A stretch of 64,000 bases of DNA from Eurosta solidaginis. Lineage: Eukaryota; Arthropoda; Insecta; Diptera; Tephritidae. The translations under genes were made by a program, and so were the position numbers. Below the pieces are notes generated by a model that saw only the letters and a program-made list of their open reading frames with translations, made no database searches and was not told the DNA's origin. Of this stretch, positions 44,259 through 57,629 are shown one piece after another (position 1 is the first letter of the stretch; each line of letters opens with the position of its first letter). Where the stretch lies: the NCBI RefSeq assembly GCF_040869045.1, contig NC_090321.1, positions 141,661,689 through 141,725,688 on the forward strand, given 5' to 3'.

Positions 44259-45286
44259 CAAATTCTAGAGTCACCCCTGGTCCACCTTTATTGCGATATC
44301 TCGAAAAGGTGTCCACCTATAGAACTAAGCCCACGCCCTTTTAAAATACTCATAAACATTTTTCATTTGATACCCATATCGTACAAAAAAATTCTAGTGT
44401 CACCCCTGGTCCACCTTTATGGCGATATCTCGAAAAGGCGTCCACCTATAGAACTAAGGCCCACGCCCTTTTAAAATACTTATTAACACCTTTCATTTGA
44501 TACCCATATCGTACAAACAAATTCTAGAGTCACCCCTGGTCCACCTTTATTGCGATATCTCGAAAAGGTGTCCACCTATAGAACTAAGCCCACGCCCTTT
44601 TAAAATACTCATAAACACCTTTCATTTGATACCCATATCGTACAAAAAAATTCTAGTGCCACCCTCGGTCCACCTTTATGGTGATATCTCGAAAAGGCGT
44701 CCACCTATAGAACTAAGGCCCACTCCCTTTCAAAATACTCATTAACACCTTTCATTTGATACCCATATCGTACAAACAAATTCTAGAGTCACCCCTGGTC
44801 CACCTTTATTGCGATATCTCGAAAAGGTGTCCACCTATAGAACTAAGCCCACGCCTTTTTAAAATATTCATAAACACCTTTCATTTGATACCCATATCGT
44901 ACAAAAAAATTCTAGTGTCACCCCTGGTCCACCTTTATGGCGATATCTCGAAAAGGCGTCCACCTATAGAACTAAGGCCCACGCCCTTTTAAAATACTTA
45001 TTAACACCTTTCATTTGATACCCATATCGTACAAACAAATTCTAGAGTCAGGCCTGGTCCACCTTTATGGCGATAGCCCTAAATGGTGTCCACCTATATA
45101 ACTATGGCCCACTCTCTCTTAAAATACGCTTTAATACCTTCCATTTGATACAAATGTCATACAAACACATTCCAGGGTTACCCTAGGTTCTTTTTACAAC
45201 ATGGTGATTTTCCCTTACTTTGTCTCCACAGCTCTCAACTGAGTATGTAATGTTCGGTTACACCCGAACTTAGCCTTCCTTACTTG
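44259..45286 (+). repeat. Family A array 3 with A 3' end
   Basis: About seven units plus the degenerate last unit and an intact hairpin (GTTCGGTTACACCCGAAC near 45252). Dimer period visible at 44497 and 44756. Confidence 0.88.
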
Positions 45287-45416
45287 TTTTTACCTTGGTT
45301 TTATGTTTTGAAGGGGTGAGATTGGAAAAAACCATTTATTAGATTTGGATCTACGAGAACATGCATCTATATTATATGTAAATATGGCTGATTAGCGGGA
45401 TTTCTCTGTGCTTTTT
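45287..45416 (+). repeat. Spacer, copy 3
   Basis: Same 130 bp as the other two spacer copies. Confidence 0.85.
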
Positions 45417-47113
45417 ATACCTTTCATGAAAATGAAATGGTATATTAATTTCGTCACGAAACCGAAAATTGTAAGTCCTTAAAGGAAAATAGATAGACCC
45501 ACCATTAAGTATACCGAAATAATCAGGTTGAAGAGCTGAGTTGATTTACCCATGTCCGCCTGTCCGTCTGTCTGTTTGTATGCAAACTAGTCCCTCAATT
45601 TTTGAGATATCTTGATAAAATTTGGTGAGTGGGTGTATTTGGGTGTCCGATTAGACATTTGTCGGAACCGACCGGATCGGACCACTATAGCATATATCCT
45701 CCATACAACCGATTTTTCAGAAAAAGAGGATTTTTGTAATATCTTACCCAATTTAACAGATTGAAGCTTCAAACTTCACCATATACTTTCGTATATTGCA
45801 CATATTGTTGCCTGAAAAAATTGATGAGATCGGTCGTATATATAGTATATATCCCCCACAACCGATTGTTCAGATAAGGAACTTTTCGTAATTACTGCCC
45901 TATTTTAAGAGCTAGAGGCTTCAAATTTCAACGAATGCTTACGTATATAGCATATATTGTTGTCTGAAAAAATCATAAAGATCGGTGGTATATATAGTAT
46001 ATATATGGTGGTATATATAGTATATATATATAGTATATATATATATATTTTCGCAAATTTTAGCCCCATTTTAACAGCTAGAAGCTTCAAATTTCACCGA
46101 ATACTTACGTATATAGCATATATTGTTGTCTGAAAAAATCATAGAGATCGGTTGTATATATAGTATATATCTCTTACAACCGATTGTTCAGATAAGAAAC
46201 TTTTCGCAATTTCTACCCCATTTTAACAGCTATAAGCTTCAAATTTCACCGATTGCTTACGTATATAGCATATATTGTTGTCTGAAAAAATCACAGAGAT
46301 CGGTTGTATATATAGTATATATCTCATACAACCGATTGTTCAGATAAGAAACTTTTCGCAATTTCTACCCCATTTTAACAGCTAAAAGCTTCAAATTTCA
46401 CCGATTGCTTACGTATATAGCATATATTGTTGTCTGAAAAAATCATAGAGATCGGTTGTATATATAGTATATATCTCATACAACCGATTGTTCAGATAAG
46501 AAACTTTTCGCAATTTCTACCCCATTTTAACAGCTATAAGCTTCAAATTTCACCGATTACTTACGTATATAGCATATATTGTTGTATGAAAAAATCATAG
46601 AGATCGGTTGTATATATAGTATATATCTCATACAACCGATTGTTCAGATAAGAAACTTTTCGCAATTTCTACCCATTTTAACAGCTATAAGCTTCAAATT
46701 TCACCGATTACTTACGTATACAGCATATATTGTTGTCTGAAAAAATCATAGAGATCGGTTGTATATATAGTATATATCTCATACAACCGATTGTTCAGAT
46801 AAGAAACTTCGCAATTTCTACCCCAGTTTAACAGCTATAAGCTTCAAATTTCACCAAATGCTTACGTGTATAGCATATATTGTTGTCTGAAAAAATCATA
46901 GAGATCGGTGGTATATATATTATATACTTCATATAAACTTTCATTTTTGCCCCTTTTTTACGGCTCGAAGCTTCAAAATCCATCAAATTTCATCAAATAG
47001 TTACGTTTACGTCATATATTTTTGAAATACGTGATTCGTAGTCATAGTTTTTACATGCAGACCACAAAAAACGTGAAGCTTTGCATCCTCACACAAAGAA
47101 CCTACCTATTTTT

Positions 47114-50100
47114 ATACCTTTCATGAAAATGAAATGGTATATTAATTTCGTCACGAAACCGAAAATTGTAAGTCCTTAAAGGAAAATAGATAGATCCACT
47201 ATTAAGTATACCGAAATAATCAGGTTGAAGAGCTGAGTTGATTTAGCCATGTCCGTCTGTCCGTCTGTCTGTTTGTATGCAAACTAGTCCCTCAATTTTT
47301 GAGATATCTTGATAAAATTTGGTGAGCGGGTGTATTTGGGTGTCCGATTAGACATTTGTCGGAACCGACCGGATCGGACCACTATAGCATATATCCTCCA
47401 TACAACCGATTTTTCAGAAAAAGGATTTTTGTAATATCTTACCCAATTTAACAGATTGAAGCTTCAAACTTCACCATATAATTTCGTATATTGCACATAT
47501 TGTTGCCTGAAAAAATTGATGAGATCGGTCGTGTATATAGTATATATCCCCCACAACCGATTGTTCAGATAAGGAACTTTTCGTAATTACTGCCCTATTT
47601 TAAGAGCTACAGGCTTCAAATTTCAACGAATTCTTACGTACATAGCATATATTGTTGTCTGAAAAAATCATAAAGATCGTTGGTATATATAGTATATATA
47701 TGGTGATATATATAGTATATATATATAGTATATATATATATATTTTTGGCAAATTTTAGCCCCATTTTAACAGCTAGAAGCTTCAAATTTCACCGAATAC
47801 TACGTATATAGCATATATTGTTGTCTGCAAAAATCATAGAGATCGGTTGTATATATAGTATATATCTCATACAACCGATTGTTCAGATAAGAAACTTTTC
47901 GCAACTTCTACCCCATTTTAACAGCTATAAGCTTCAAATTTCACCGATTGCTTACGTAGATAGCATATATTGTTGTCTGAAAAAATCATAGAGATCGGTT
48001 GTATATATAGTATTTATCTCATACAACCGATTGTTCAGATAAAAAACTTTTCGCAATTTCTACCCCATTTTAACAGCTATAAGCTTCAAATTTCACCAAA
48101 TGCTTACGTGTATAGCATATATTGATGTCTGAAAAAATCATTGAGATCGGTGGTATACATAGTATATATCTCATACAACCGATTGTTCAGATAAGAAACT
48201 TTGCGCAATTTCTGCCCCGTTTTAACAGCTAGAAGCTTCAAATTTCACAAAATGCTTACGTATATAGCATATATTGTTGTCTGAAAAAATCATAGAGATC
48301 GGTGGTATATATATTATATACTTCATATAAACTTTCATTTTTGCCCCTTTTTTACGGCTAGAAGCTTCAAAATTCATCAAATAGTTACGTTTACGTCATA
48401 TATTTTTGAAATACGTGATTCGTAGTCATAGTTTTTACATGCAGACCACAAAATACGTGAAGCTTTGCATCCTCACACAAAGAACCTACCTATTTTTATA
48501 CCTTTCATGAAAATGAAATAGTATATTAATTTCGTCACGAAACCGAAAATTGTAAGTCCTTAAAGGAAAATAGATAGACCCACCATTAAGTATACCGAAA
48601 TAATCAGGTTGAAGAGCAGAGTTGATTTAGCCATGTCCGTCTGTCTGTTTGTATGCAAACTAGTCTTTCAATTTTTGAGATATCTTGATAAAATTTGGTG
48701 AGCGGGTGTATTTCGGTGTCCGATTAGACATTTGTCGGAACCGACCGGATCGGACCACTATAGCATATATCCTCCATACAACCGATTTTTCAGAAAAAGA
48801 GGATTTTTGTAATATCTTACCCAATTTAACAGATTGAAGCTTCAAACTTCACCACATAATTTCGTATATTGCACATATTGTTGCCTGAAAAAATTGATGA
48901 TATCGGTCGTATATATAGTCTATATCCCCACAACCGATTGTTCAGATAAGGAACTTTTCGTAATTACTGCCCTATTTTAAGAGCTAGAGGCTTCAAATTT
49001 CAACGAATGCTTACGTATATAGCATATATTGTTGGCTGAAAAAATCATAAAGATCGTTGGTATATATAGTATATATATGGTGGTATATGTAGTATATATA
49101 TATAGTATATATATTTATATTTTCGCAAATTGTAGCCCCATTTTAACAGCTAGAAGCTTCAAATTTCACCGAATACTTACGTATATAGCATATATTGTTG
49201 TCTGAAAAAATCATAGAGATCGGTTGTATATATAGTATATATCTCATACAACCGATTGTTCAGATAAGAATTTTTTCGCAATTTCTACCCCATTTTAACA
49301 GCTATAAGCTTCAAATTTCACCGATTGCTTACGTATATAGCATATATTGTTGTCCAAAAAAATCATAGAGATCGGTTGTATATATAGTATATATCTCATA
49401 CAACCGATTGTTCAGATAAGAAACTTTTCGCAATTTCTGCCCCATTTTAACAGCTGAAAGCTTCAAATTTCACCGATTGCTTACGTATATAGCATATATT
49501 GTTGTCTGAAAAAATCATAGAGATCGGTCGTATATATAGTATATATCTCATACAACCGATTGTTCAGATAAGAAACTTTTCGCAATTTCTACCCCATTTT
49601 AACAGCTATAAGCTTCAAATTTCACCGATTGCTTACGTATATAGCATATATTGTTGTCTGAAAAAATCATAGAGATCGGTTGTATATATAGTATATATCT
49701 CATACAACCGATTGTTCAGATAAGAAACTTTTCGCAATTTCTACCCCATTTTAACAGCTATAAGCTTCAAATTTCACCGATTGCTTACGTATATAGCATA
49801 TATTGTTGTCTGAAAAAATCATAGAGATCGGTTGTATATATAGTATATATCTCATACAACCGATTGTTCAGATAAGAACCTTTTTTCGCAATTTCTACCC
49901 CATTTTAACAGCTATAAGCTTCAAATTTCACCGATCGCTTACGTATATAGCATATATTGATGTCTGAAAAACTCATTGAGATCGGTGGTATACATAGTAT
50001 ATATCTCATACAACCGATTGTTCAGATAAGAAACTTTGCGCAATTTCTGCCCCGTTTTAACAGCTAGAATCTTCAAATTTCACAAAATGCTTACGTATAT

Positions 50101-51759
50101 AGCATATATTGTTGTCTGAAAAAATCATAGAGATTGGTGGTATATATATTATATACTTCATATAAACTTTCATTTTTGCCCCTTTTTTACGGCTAGAAGC
50201 TTCAAAATTCATCAAATTTCATCAAATAGTTACGTTTATGTCATATATTTTTGAAATACGTGATTCGTAGTCATAGTTTTTACATGCAGACCACAAAAAC
50301 GTGAAGCTTTGCATCCTCACACAAAGAACCTACCTATTTTTTATTTTATATTTATCTTAAAAATCGTTTAGATATGTTCAAATTTCACCAAATGTTTACG
50401 TGTATAGCATATATTGTTGTCTAAAAAAACCATAGAGACTGGTGGTGCATATAGTATATATCTCATACAACCGATTGTTCAGATAAGAAACTTTGCGCAA
50501 TTTCTTCCTCATTTTAACAGCTAGAAGCTTCAAATTTCACCAAATGCTTACGTATATAGCATATATTGTTGTCTGAAAAAACCATAGACATCGGTTGTAT
50601 ATATATTATATACCCCATATAAACTGTCAATTTTGCCCCTTTTTTACGGCTAGAAGCTTCAAAATTCATTAAATTTCATCAAATAGTTACGTTTACGTCA
50701 TATATTTTTGAAATACGTGATTCGTAGTCATAGTTTTTACATGCAGGTCACAAAAAACGTGAAGCTTTGCATCCTCTCACAAAGTACCTACCTATTTTTT
50801 ATTTTATATTTATCTTAAAAATCGTTTAGGTATGTAGATCTGTTCACTAGATATTTCTTATCTTATACATCCGATTATTCGGAGATTACGGACGGGATAA
50901 GATTATTGTTCAGCCCCATTCATGAAAGGTATGAAGTCTTCGGCATAGCCGAAGACAGTCCCGTCCTTACTTGTTTATTTTATATTTATCTTAAAAATCG
51001 TTTAGATATGTTCAAATTTCACCAAATGTTTACGTGTATAGCATATATTGTTGTCTGAAAAAACCATAGAGACTGGTGGTGTATATAGTATATATCTCAT
51101 ACAACCGATTGTTCAGATAAGAAACTTTGCGCAATTTCTTCCTCATTTTAACAGCTAGAAGCTTCAAATTTCACCAAATGCTTACGTGTATAGCATATGT
51201 TGTTGTCTGAAAAAATCATTGAGATCGGTGGTATATATAGTATATATCTCAAATAACTGATTGTTCAGATAAGAAACTTTGCGCAATTTCTGCCCCATTT
51301 TAACAGCTAGAAGCTTCAAATTTCACCAAATGCTTACGTATATAGCATATATTGTTGTCTGAAAAAACCATAGACATCGGTTGTATATATATTATATACC
51401 CCATATAAACTGTCAATTTTGCCCCTTTTTTACGGCTAGAAGCTTCAAAATTCATTAAATTTCATCAAATAGTTACGTTTACGTCATATATTTTTGAAAT
51501 ACGTGATTCGTAGTCATAGTTTTTACATGCAGGTCACAAAAAACGTGAAGCTTTGCATCCTCTCACAAAGTACCTACCTATTTTTTATTTTATATTTATC
51601 TTAAAAATCGTTTAGGTATGTAGATCTGTTCACTAGATATTTCTTATCTTATACATCCGATTATTCGGAGATTACGGACGGGATAAGATTATTGTTCAGC
51701 CCCATTCATGAAAGGTATGAAGTCTTCGGCATAGCCGAAGACAGTCCCGTCCTTACTTG
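47114..51759 (+). mobile_element. Family B, middle nested element
   Basis: Head at 47114. Interrupted at 48497 at the same CCTACCTATTTTT point, resumes at 50974 and ends at 51759. Its tail segment is 786 bp, against 787 bp in the outer copy and 633 bp in the inner one. The difference is about one core unit. Confidence 0.75.
48498..50973 (+). mobile_element. Family B, innermost complete element
   Basis: Uninterrupted, 2,476 bp. Head ATACCTTTCATGAAAATGAA. The core has many 152-bp units. The tail has TTCATGAAAGGTAT (inverse of the head), a GTCTTCGGC-ATA-GCCGAAGAC hairpin and TCCTTACTTG. Confidence 0.82.
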
Positions 51760-52546
51760 TTTATTTTATATTTATCTTAAAAATCGTTTAGATATGTTCA
51801 AATTTCACCAAATGTTTACGTGTATAGCATATATTGTTGTCTGAAAAAACCATAGAGACTGGTGGTGTATATAGTATATATCTCATACAACCGATTGTTC
51901 AGATAAGAAACTTTGCGCAATTTCTTCCTCATTTTAACAGCTAGAAGCTTCAAATTTCACCAAATGCTTACGTGTATAGCATATATTGTTGTCTGAAAAA
52001 TCATTGAGAGCGGTGGTATATATATATTATATATCTCAAATAACTGATTGTTCAGATAAGAAACTTTGCGCAATTTCTGCCCCATTTTAACAGCTAGAAG
52101 CTTCAAATTTCACCAAATGCTTACGTATATAGCATATATTGTTGTCTGAAAAAACCATAGACATCGGTGGTATATATATTATATACCCCATATAAACTGT
52201 CAATTTTTCCCCTTTTTTACGGCTAGAAGCTTCAAGATTCATTAAATTTCATCAAATAGTTACGTTTACGTCATATATTTTTGAAATACGTGATTCGTAG
52301 TCATAGTTTTTACATGCAGGTCACAAAAAACGTGAAGCTTTGCATCCTCTCACAAAGTACCTACCTATTTTTTATTTTATATTTATCTTAAAAATCGTTT
52401 AGGTATGTAGATCTGTTCACTAGATATTTCCTATCTTATACATCCGATTATTCGGAGATTACGAACGGGATAAGATTATTGTTCAGCCCCATTCATGAAA
52501 GGTATGAAGTCTTCGGCATAGCCGAAGACAGTCCCGTCCTTACTTG

Positions 52547-53593
52547 TTTAGTATATACTTTATCAAAAAATAAGCGACACTTTTTTTATTTAGCCGAAAA
52601 AAATTTGTTTCGCTTTTTTCGATATTTTGAAATTTAGAATCCCGTGCTCAAATAACATGACACTAGACCGGGTCGCAAAGAAAAAACGTTGTAAAAGTCA
52701 GCCTCTAAGTTTGAAGCTTATTTTATTTTGATCCTTCGAAAAAAACCGAAACTGGTTTTTAATTGTAACTTATTTATTTGATCTCCAATTTTTAATATTG
52801 ATACATCATTATTTTGGTCTTGTAAATCTGCCTCTTTGTTTTTAATGTCTTTTCGAGCTATGAAGTTCGTTTTCAATTGATTAGGTCACTTAATTGGGTT
52901 TTATTCCCCCTAAAGTATCCTTTTTGTTTTACTAGAAAGTATTTCCAAATTCATTGTTACTTTTGATCCATTTCGCTGAGTCAATAAACTAAGAAGTTAT
53001 AGCGCTTTGAATGTTATTTATAGCTATTATTCAACCTGACTATTATTGTTTTTATTCAGTATGTGCGTATAAAAAACAATTATGCATTGACAATTTTTTT
53101 TTTTTTTTTGAGTTATACTCTTACTTAAGCATCGAGTCCCGGGAGTCCCATTCTTCTTTCCTGGTAAAGTACAGCCTTCTTTAGACGTTACAAATCTCAA
53201 TGATCTGATTTCAAAGAAATTAGGCATTTTTATATCCGATGGATCTCGGATTGTACTTTAAGAAATGCAGCATAATTACAATTTCCCCTACTAGTGTGCA
53301 GCCTGAAATAGGTTCCTCAACTGTGGGTTATATGTGTAACAAGTTAGACGATGTAATATTTTATGGATATTTTAATAAATAAAGTCTTTTGAGTCGGATA
53401 AAGTTTTATATGGAACACATGTGTTAAAGTGTACAACACGAACTTTTTATTATTGCTTAACCATAATTCCAAGATAACAGTCTCTGAATGATCCCGAAAG
53501 ATCCCGGGATTCAGAAAGATTATCGGGATTACATGCCTTAACTCTTACGTTTGCAGGGTCGGCCCTCGGCAGTGCTTTGGCAAACACATTTTT
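52547..53593. other. Non-coding DNA between family B and A3
   Basis: No gene. T-run at about 53092-53109. Short GATCCCG duplications occur near 53490. Unique-looking, possibly host intron. Confidence 0.4.
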
Positions 53594-54498
53594 TATACTC
53601 AGCTGAGCAGAGCTCCCAGAGTATATTATTTTTTTTCGCATAACGGTACCCCGTAACGGCATAAACTAATCGAGATAGATATAGACTTCTGTATATCAAG
53701 ATGATCTGGGCGAAAAGAGAAATTAATTTAGCCATGTCCGTCCGTCTGTCCGTATACACGATAACTTGAGTTAAATTTGAGGTATATTAATGAAATTTGG
53801 TATGTAAGTTCCTGGGCACTCATCTCAGACCACCATTTAAAATGAACAAAATCGGACTATAATCACGCCCACTTTTTCGATATCGAAAATTTCGAAAAAC
53901 CGAAATAGTGCGATAATTCATTATCAAAGATGGATTTTAACAGTAGCATAATAAATATGCTAAATAAAAGGATCACCCTGTTTCGAAATTGGTGCAACAC
54001 TGATGTCTATTGTGAACCGACAACAGTTGTTGAAACAATTTGGAAACAGAGCAGTTCGGCTCCGCAGAAAAGGACCGGCCATCATTATAATTTTGGACTA
54101 AAAGAAACGCGAACGAAGTGGGGCTTAGATACTAGGACAATAACTGTTTTCTGTGAAAAAGGGCGAAATCGGTTGAAGCCACGCCCAGTTTTTATACACA
54201 GTCGACCGTCTGTCCTTCCGTTCGGCCTTTAACACGATAACTTGAGCAAAGATCGATATATCTTGACTAAACTCAGGTCACGTACTTATCTGAACTGACT
54301 TTGTACTGGTATAAAAAATGGCCGAAATCCGACTATGACCACGCCCACTTTCTCGATATCGAAAATTACGAAAAATGAATAAAAAAAATGCCATAATTCT
54401 ATACCAAATACGAAAAAAGGGATGAAATATGGTAAATGGATTGGTTTATTGACGCAAAATATTACTTTGGAAAAAAACTTTGTAAAATAGGTGTGAAA

Positions 54499-54859
54499 AA
54501 AAAATAAATAAATGTAAGGCGCGATAACCTCCGAAGAGATCTAAGGCCGAGCTTCTCTTCCAATTTGCGTCGTGCTCCTCTTGATTCTCCCTACAAATTG
54601 GCCGGACGGGACCTACATGTTTTATGCCGACTCCGAACGGCATCTGCAAGGCAGATGAGTTTTCAGTGAGAGCTTTTCATGGCAGAAATACACCCGGAGC
54701 GCTTGCCAAACACTGCCGAGGGGCGACCCCGCTTAGAAAAATTTTCTCCTAATTTAAAACCTTATTTCTAAAATTTTGATGTTGCTTTGCCCGGGGTGCG
54801 AACCCAGGGCATGCGGTGTGGTAGGCGGAGCACGCTACCATCACACCACGGTGGCCGCC
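54499..54859 (-). mobile_element. SINE S1, copy 3, full length
   Basis: 361 bp in reverse: tail at the left, tRNA-like head (box B as GGTGCGAACCC in plus) at the right. The target duplication AGGTGTGAAA is exact (54489-54498 and 54860-54869). Confidence 0.9.
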
Positions 54860-55160
54860 AGGTGTGAAACCTACCATATTAAGTAGAAGAAAATGAAGAA
54901 GTTCTGCAGGGCGAAATCAAAAGCCCTTGGAATCTTGGCAGAAATACTGTTCGTGGTATTACATATATACACCCTGGTCCACATTTTGGTCGATATCTCG
55001 AAAACGCCTTCACATACACAACTACCACCTCTACCTTTTAAAACCCTCATTAATGCCTTTAATTTGATACCCATATCGTACAAAAACACATTAAAGAGTC
55101 ACCTTTATGGCGATATCTGGAAAAGGCGTCCACCTGTAGAACTAATGTCCACTCCTTTTT

Positions 55161-57623
55161 ATACCTTTCATGAAAATGAAATGGTATATTAATTTCGTCA
55201 CGAAACCGAAAATTGTAAGTCCTTAAAGGAAAATAGATAGACCCACCATTAAGTATACCGAAATAATCAGGTTGAAGAGCTGAGTTGATTTAGCCATGTC
55301 CGTCTGTCCGTCTGTCTGTTTGTATGCAAACTAGTCCCTCAATTCTTGAGATATCTTGATAAAATTTGGTGAGCGGGTGTATTTGGGTGTCCGATTAGAC
55401 ATTTGTCGGAACCGACCGGATCGGACCACTATAGCATATATCCTCCATACAACCGATTTTTCAGAAAAAGAGGATTTTTGTAATATCTTACCCAATTTAA
55501 CAGATTGAAGCTTCAAACTTCACCATATACTTTCGTATATTGCACATATTGTTGCCTGAAAAAATTGATGAGATCAGTCGTATATATAGTATATATCCCC
55601 CACAACCGATTGTTCAGATAAGGAACTTTTCGTAATTACTGCCCTATTTTAAGAGCTAGAGGCTTCAAATTGCAACGAATGCTTACGTATATAGCATATA
55701 TTGTTGTCTGAAAAAATCATAAAGATCGGTGGTATATATAGTATATATATGGTGGTATATATAGTATATATATATATATATTTTCGCAAATTTTAGCCCC
55801 ATTTTAACAGCTAGAAGCTTCAAATTTCACCGAATACTTACGTATATAGCATATATTGTTGTCTGCAAAAATCATAGAGATCGGTTGTATATATAGTATA
55901 TATCTCATACAACCGATTGTTCAGATAAGAAACTTTTCGCAATTTCTACCCCATTTTAACAGCTATAAGCTTCAAATTTCACCGATTGCTTACGTATATA
56001 GCATATATTGTTGTCTGAAAAAATCATAGAGATCGGTTGTATATATAGTATATATCTCATACAACCGATTGTTCAGATAAGAAACTTTTCGCAATTTCTA
56101 CCCCATTTTAACAGCCAAAAGCTTCAAATTTCACCGATTGCTTACGTATATAGCATATATTGTTGTCTGAAAAAATCATAGAGATCGGTAGTATATATAG
56201 TATATATCTCATACAACCGATTGTTCAGATAAGAAACTTTTCGCAATTTCTACCCCATTTTAACAGCTATAAGCTTCAAATTTCACCGATTGCTTACGTA
56301 TATAGCATATATTGTTGTCTGAAAAAATCATAGAGATCGGTTGTATATATAGTATATATCTCATACAACCGATTGTTCAGATAAGAAACTTTTCGCAATT
56401 TCTACCCCATTTTAACAGCTATAAGCTTCAAATTTCACCGATTGCTTACGTATATAGCATATATTGTTGTCTGAAAAAATCATAGAGATCGGTTGCATAT
56501 ATAGTATATATCTCATACAACCGATTGTTCAGATAAGAAACTTTTCGCAATTTCTACCCCATTTTAACAGCTATAAGCTTCAAATTTCACCAAATGCTTA
56601 CGTGTGTAGCATATATTGATGTCTGAAAAAATCATTGAGATCGGTGGTATACATAGTATATATCTCATACAACCGATTGTTCAGATAAGAAACTTTGCGC
56701 AATTTCTGCCCCGTTTTAACAGCTAGAAGCTTCAAATTTCACAAAATGCTTACGTATATAGCATATATTGTTGTCTGAAAAATCATAGAGATCGGTGGTA
56801 TATATATTATATACTTCATATAAATTTTCATTTTTGCCCCTTTTTTACGGCTAGAAGCTTCAAAATTCATCAAATTTCATCAAATAGTTACGTTTACGTC
56901 ATATATTTTTGAAATACGTGATTCGTAGTCATAGTTTTTACATGCAGACCACTAAAAACGTGAAGCTTTGCATCCTCACACAAAGAACCTACCTATTTTT
57001 TATTTTATATTTATCTTAAAAATCGTTTAGATATGTTCAAATTTCACCAAATGTTTACGTGTATAGCATATATTGTTGTCTGAAAAAATCATTGAGATCG
57101 GTGGTATATATAGTATATATCTCAAATAACTGATTGTTCAGATAAGAAACTTTGCGCAATTTCTGCCCCATTTTAACAGCTAGAAGCTTCAAATTTCACC
57201 AAATGCTTACGTATATAGCATATATTGTTGTATGAAAAAAACCATAGACATCGGTGGTATATATATTATATACCCCATATAAACTGTCAATTTTGCCCCT
57301 TTTTTACGGCTAGAAGCTTCAAAATTCATTAAATTTCATCAAATAGTTACGTTTACGTCATATATTTTTGAAATACGTGATTCGTAGTCATAGTTTTTAC
57401 ATGCAGGTCACAAAAAACGTGAAGCTTTGCATCCTCTCACAAAGTACCTACCTATTCTTTATTTTATAAATCGTTTAGGTATGTAGATCTGTTCACTAGA
57501 TATTTCTTATCTTATACATCCGATTATTCGGAGATTACGAACGGGATAAGATTATTGTTCAGCCCCCATTCATGAAAGGTATGAAGTCTTCGGCATAGCC
57601 GAAGACAGTCCCGTCCTTACTTG
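55161..57623 (+). mobile_element. Family B, complete copy inside the A3 array
   Basis: 2,463 bp. The 14-bp subterminal repeat is perfect: ATACCTTTCATGAA (55161-55174) and TTCATGAAAGGTAT (57569-57582). A 9-bp-stem hairpin lies at 57586-57606; the end is TCCTTACTTG. It splits a family A core unit between T residues (CCACTCCTTTTT before, TTAAAGTAG after) without an obvious duplication, as expected for Helentron-type insertion between T and T. Confidence 0.85.
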
Positions 57624-57629
57624 TTAAAG

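Larger units (their letters stand above)
45417..52546 (+). mobile_element. Family B, outermost of three nested elements
   Basis: Head at 45417 (ATACCTTTCATGAA). The sequence is interrupted at 47113 after CCTACCTATTTTT, resumes at 51760 with TTTATTTTATATTTATC and ends TCCTTACTTG at 52546. The resumed text is exactly what follows the same point in the uninterrupted copy (50341), so the enclosed DNA is an insertion. No coding capacity. Confidence 0.75.

Noticed and set aside
37495..44992. Recurrent 78-codon open frames (HLIPISYKQIL-like) in the family A arrays
   Set aside because: They follow exactly the 259-bp repeat period, begin and end with unit boundaries and exist only because two unit lengths alternate. 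There is no start context, and the surrounding element is non-coding.
40272..55516. Recurrent 61-codon minus-strand frames (KLQSVKLGKILQ-like) in family B heads
   Set aside because: The frame lies in the conserved B head antisense to the element, repeats with each B copy, and shows no protein family features.
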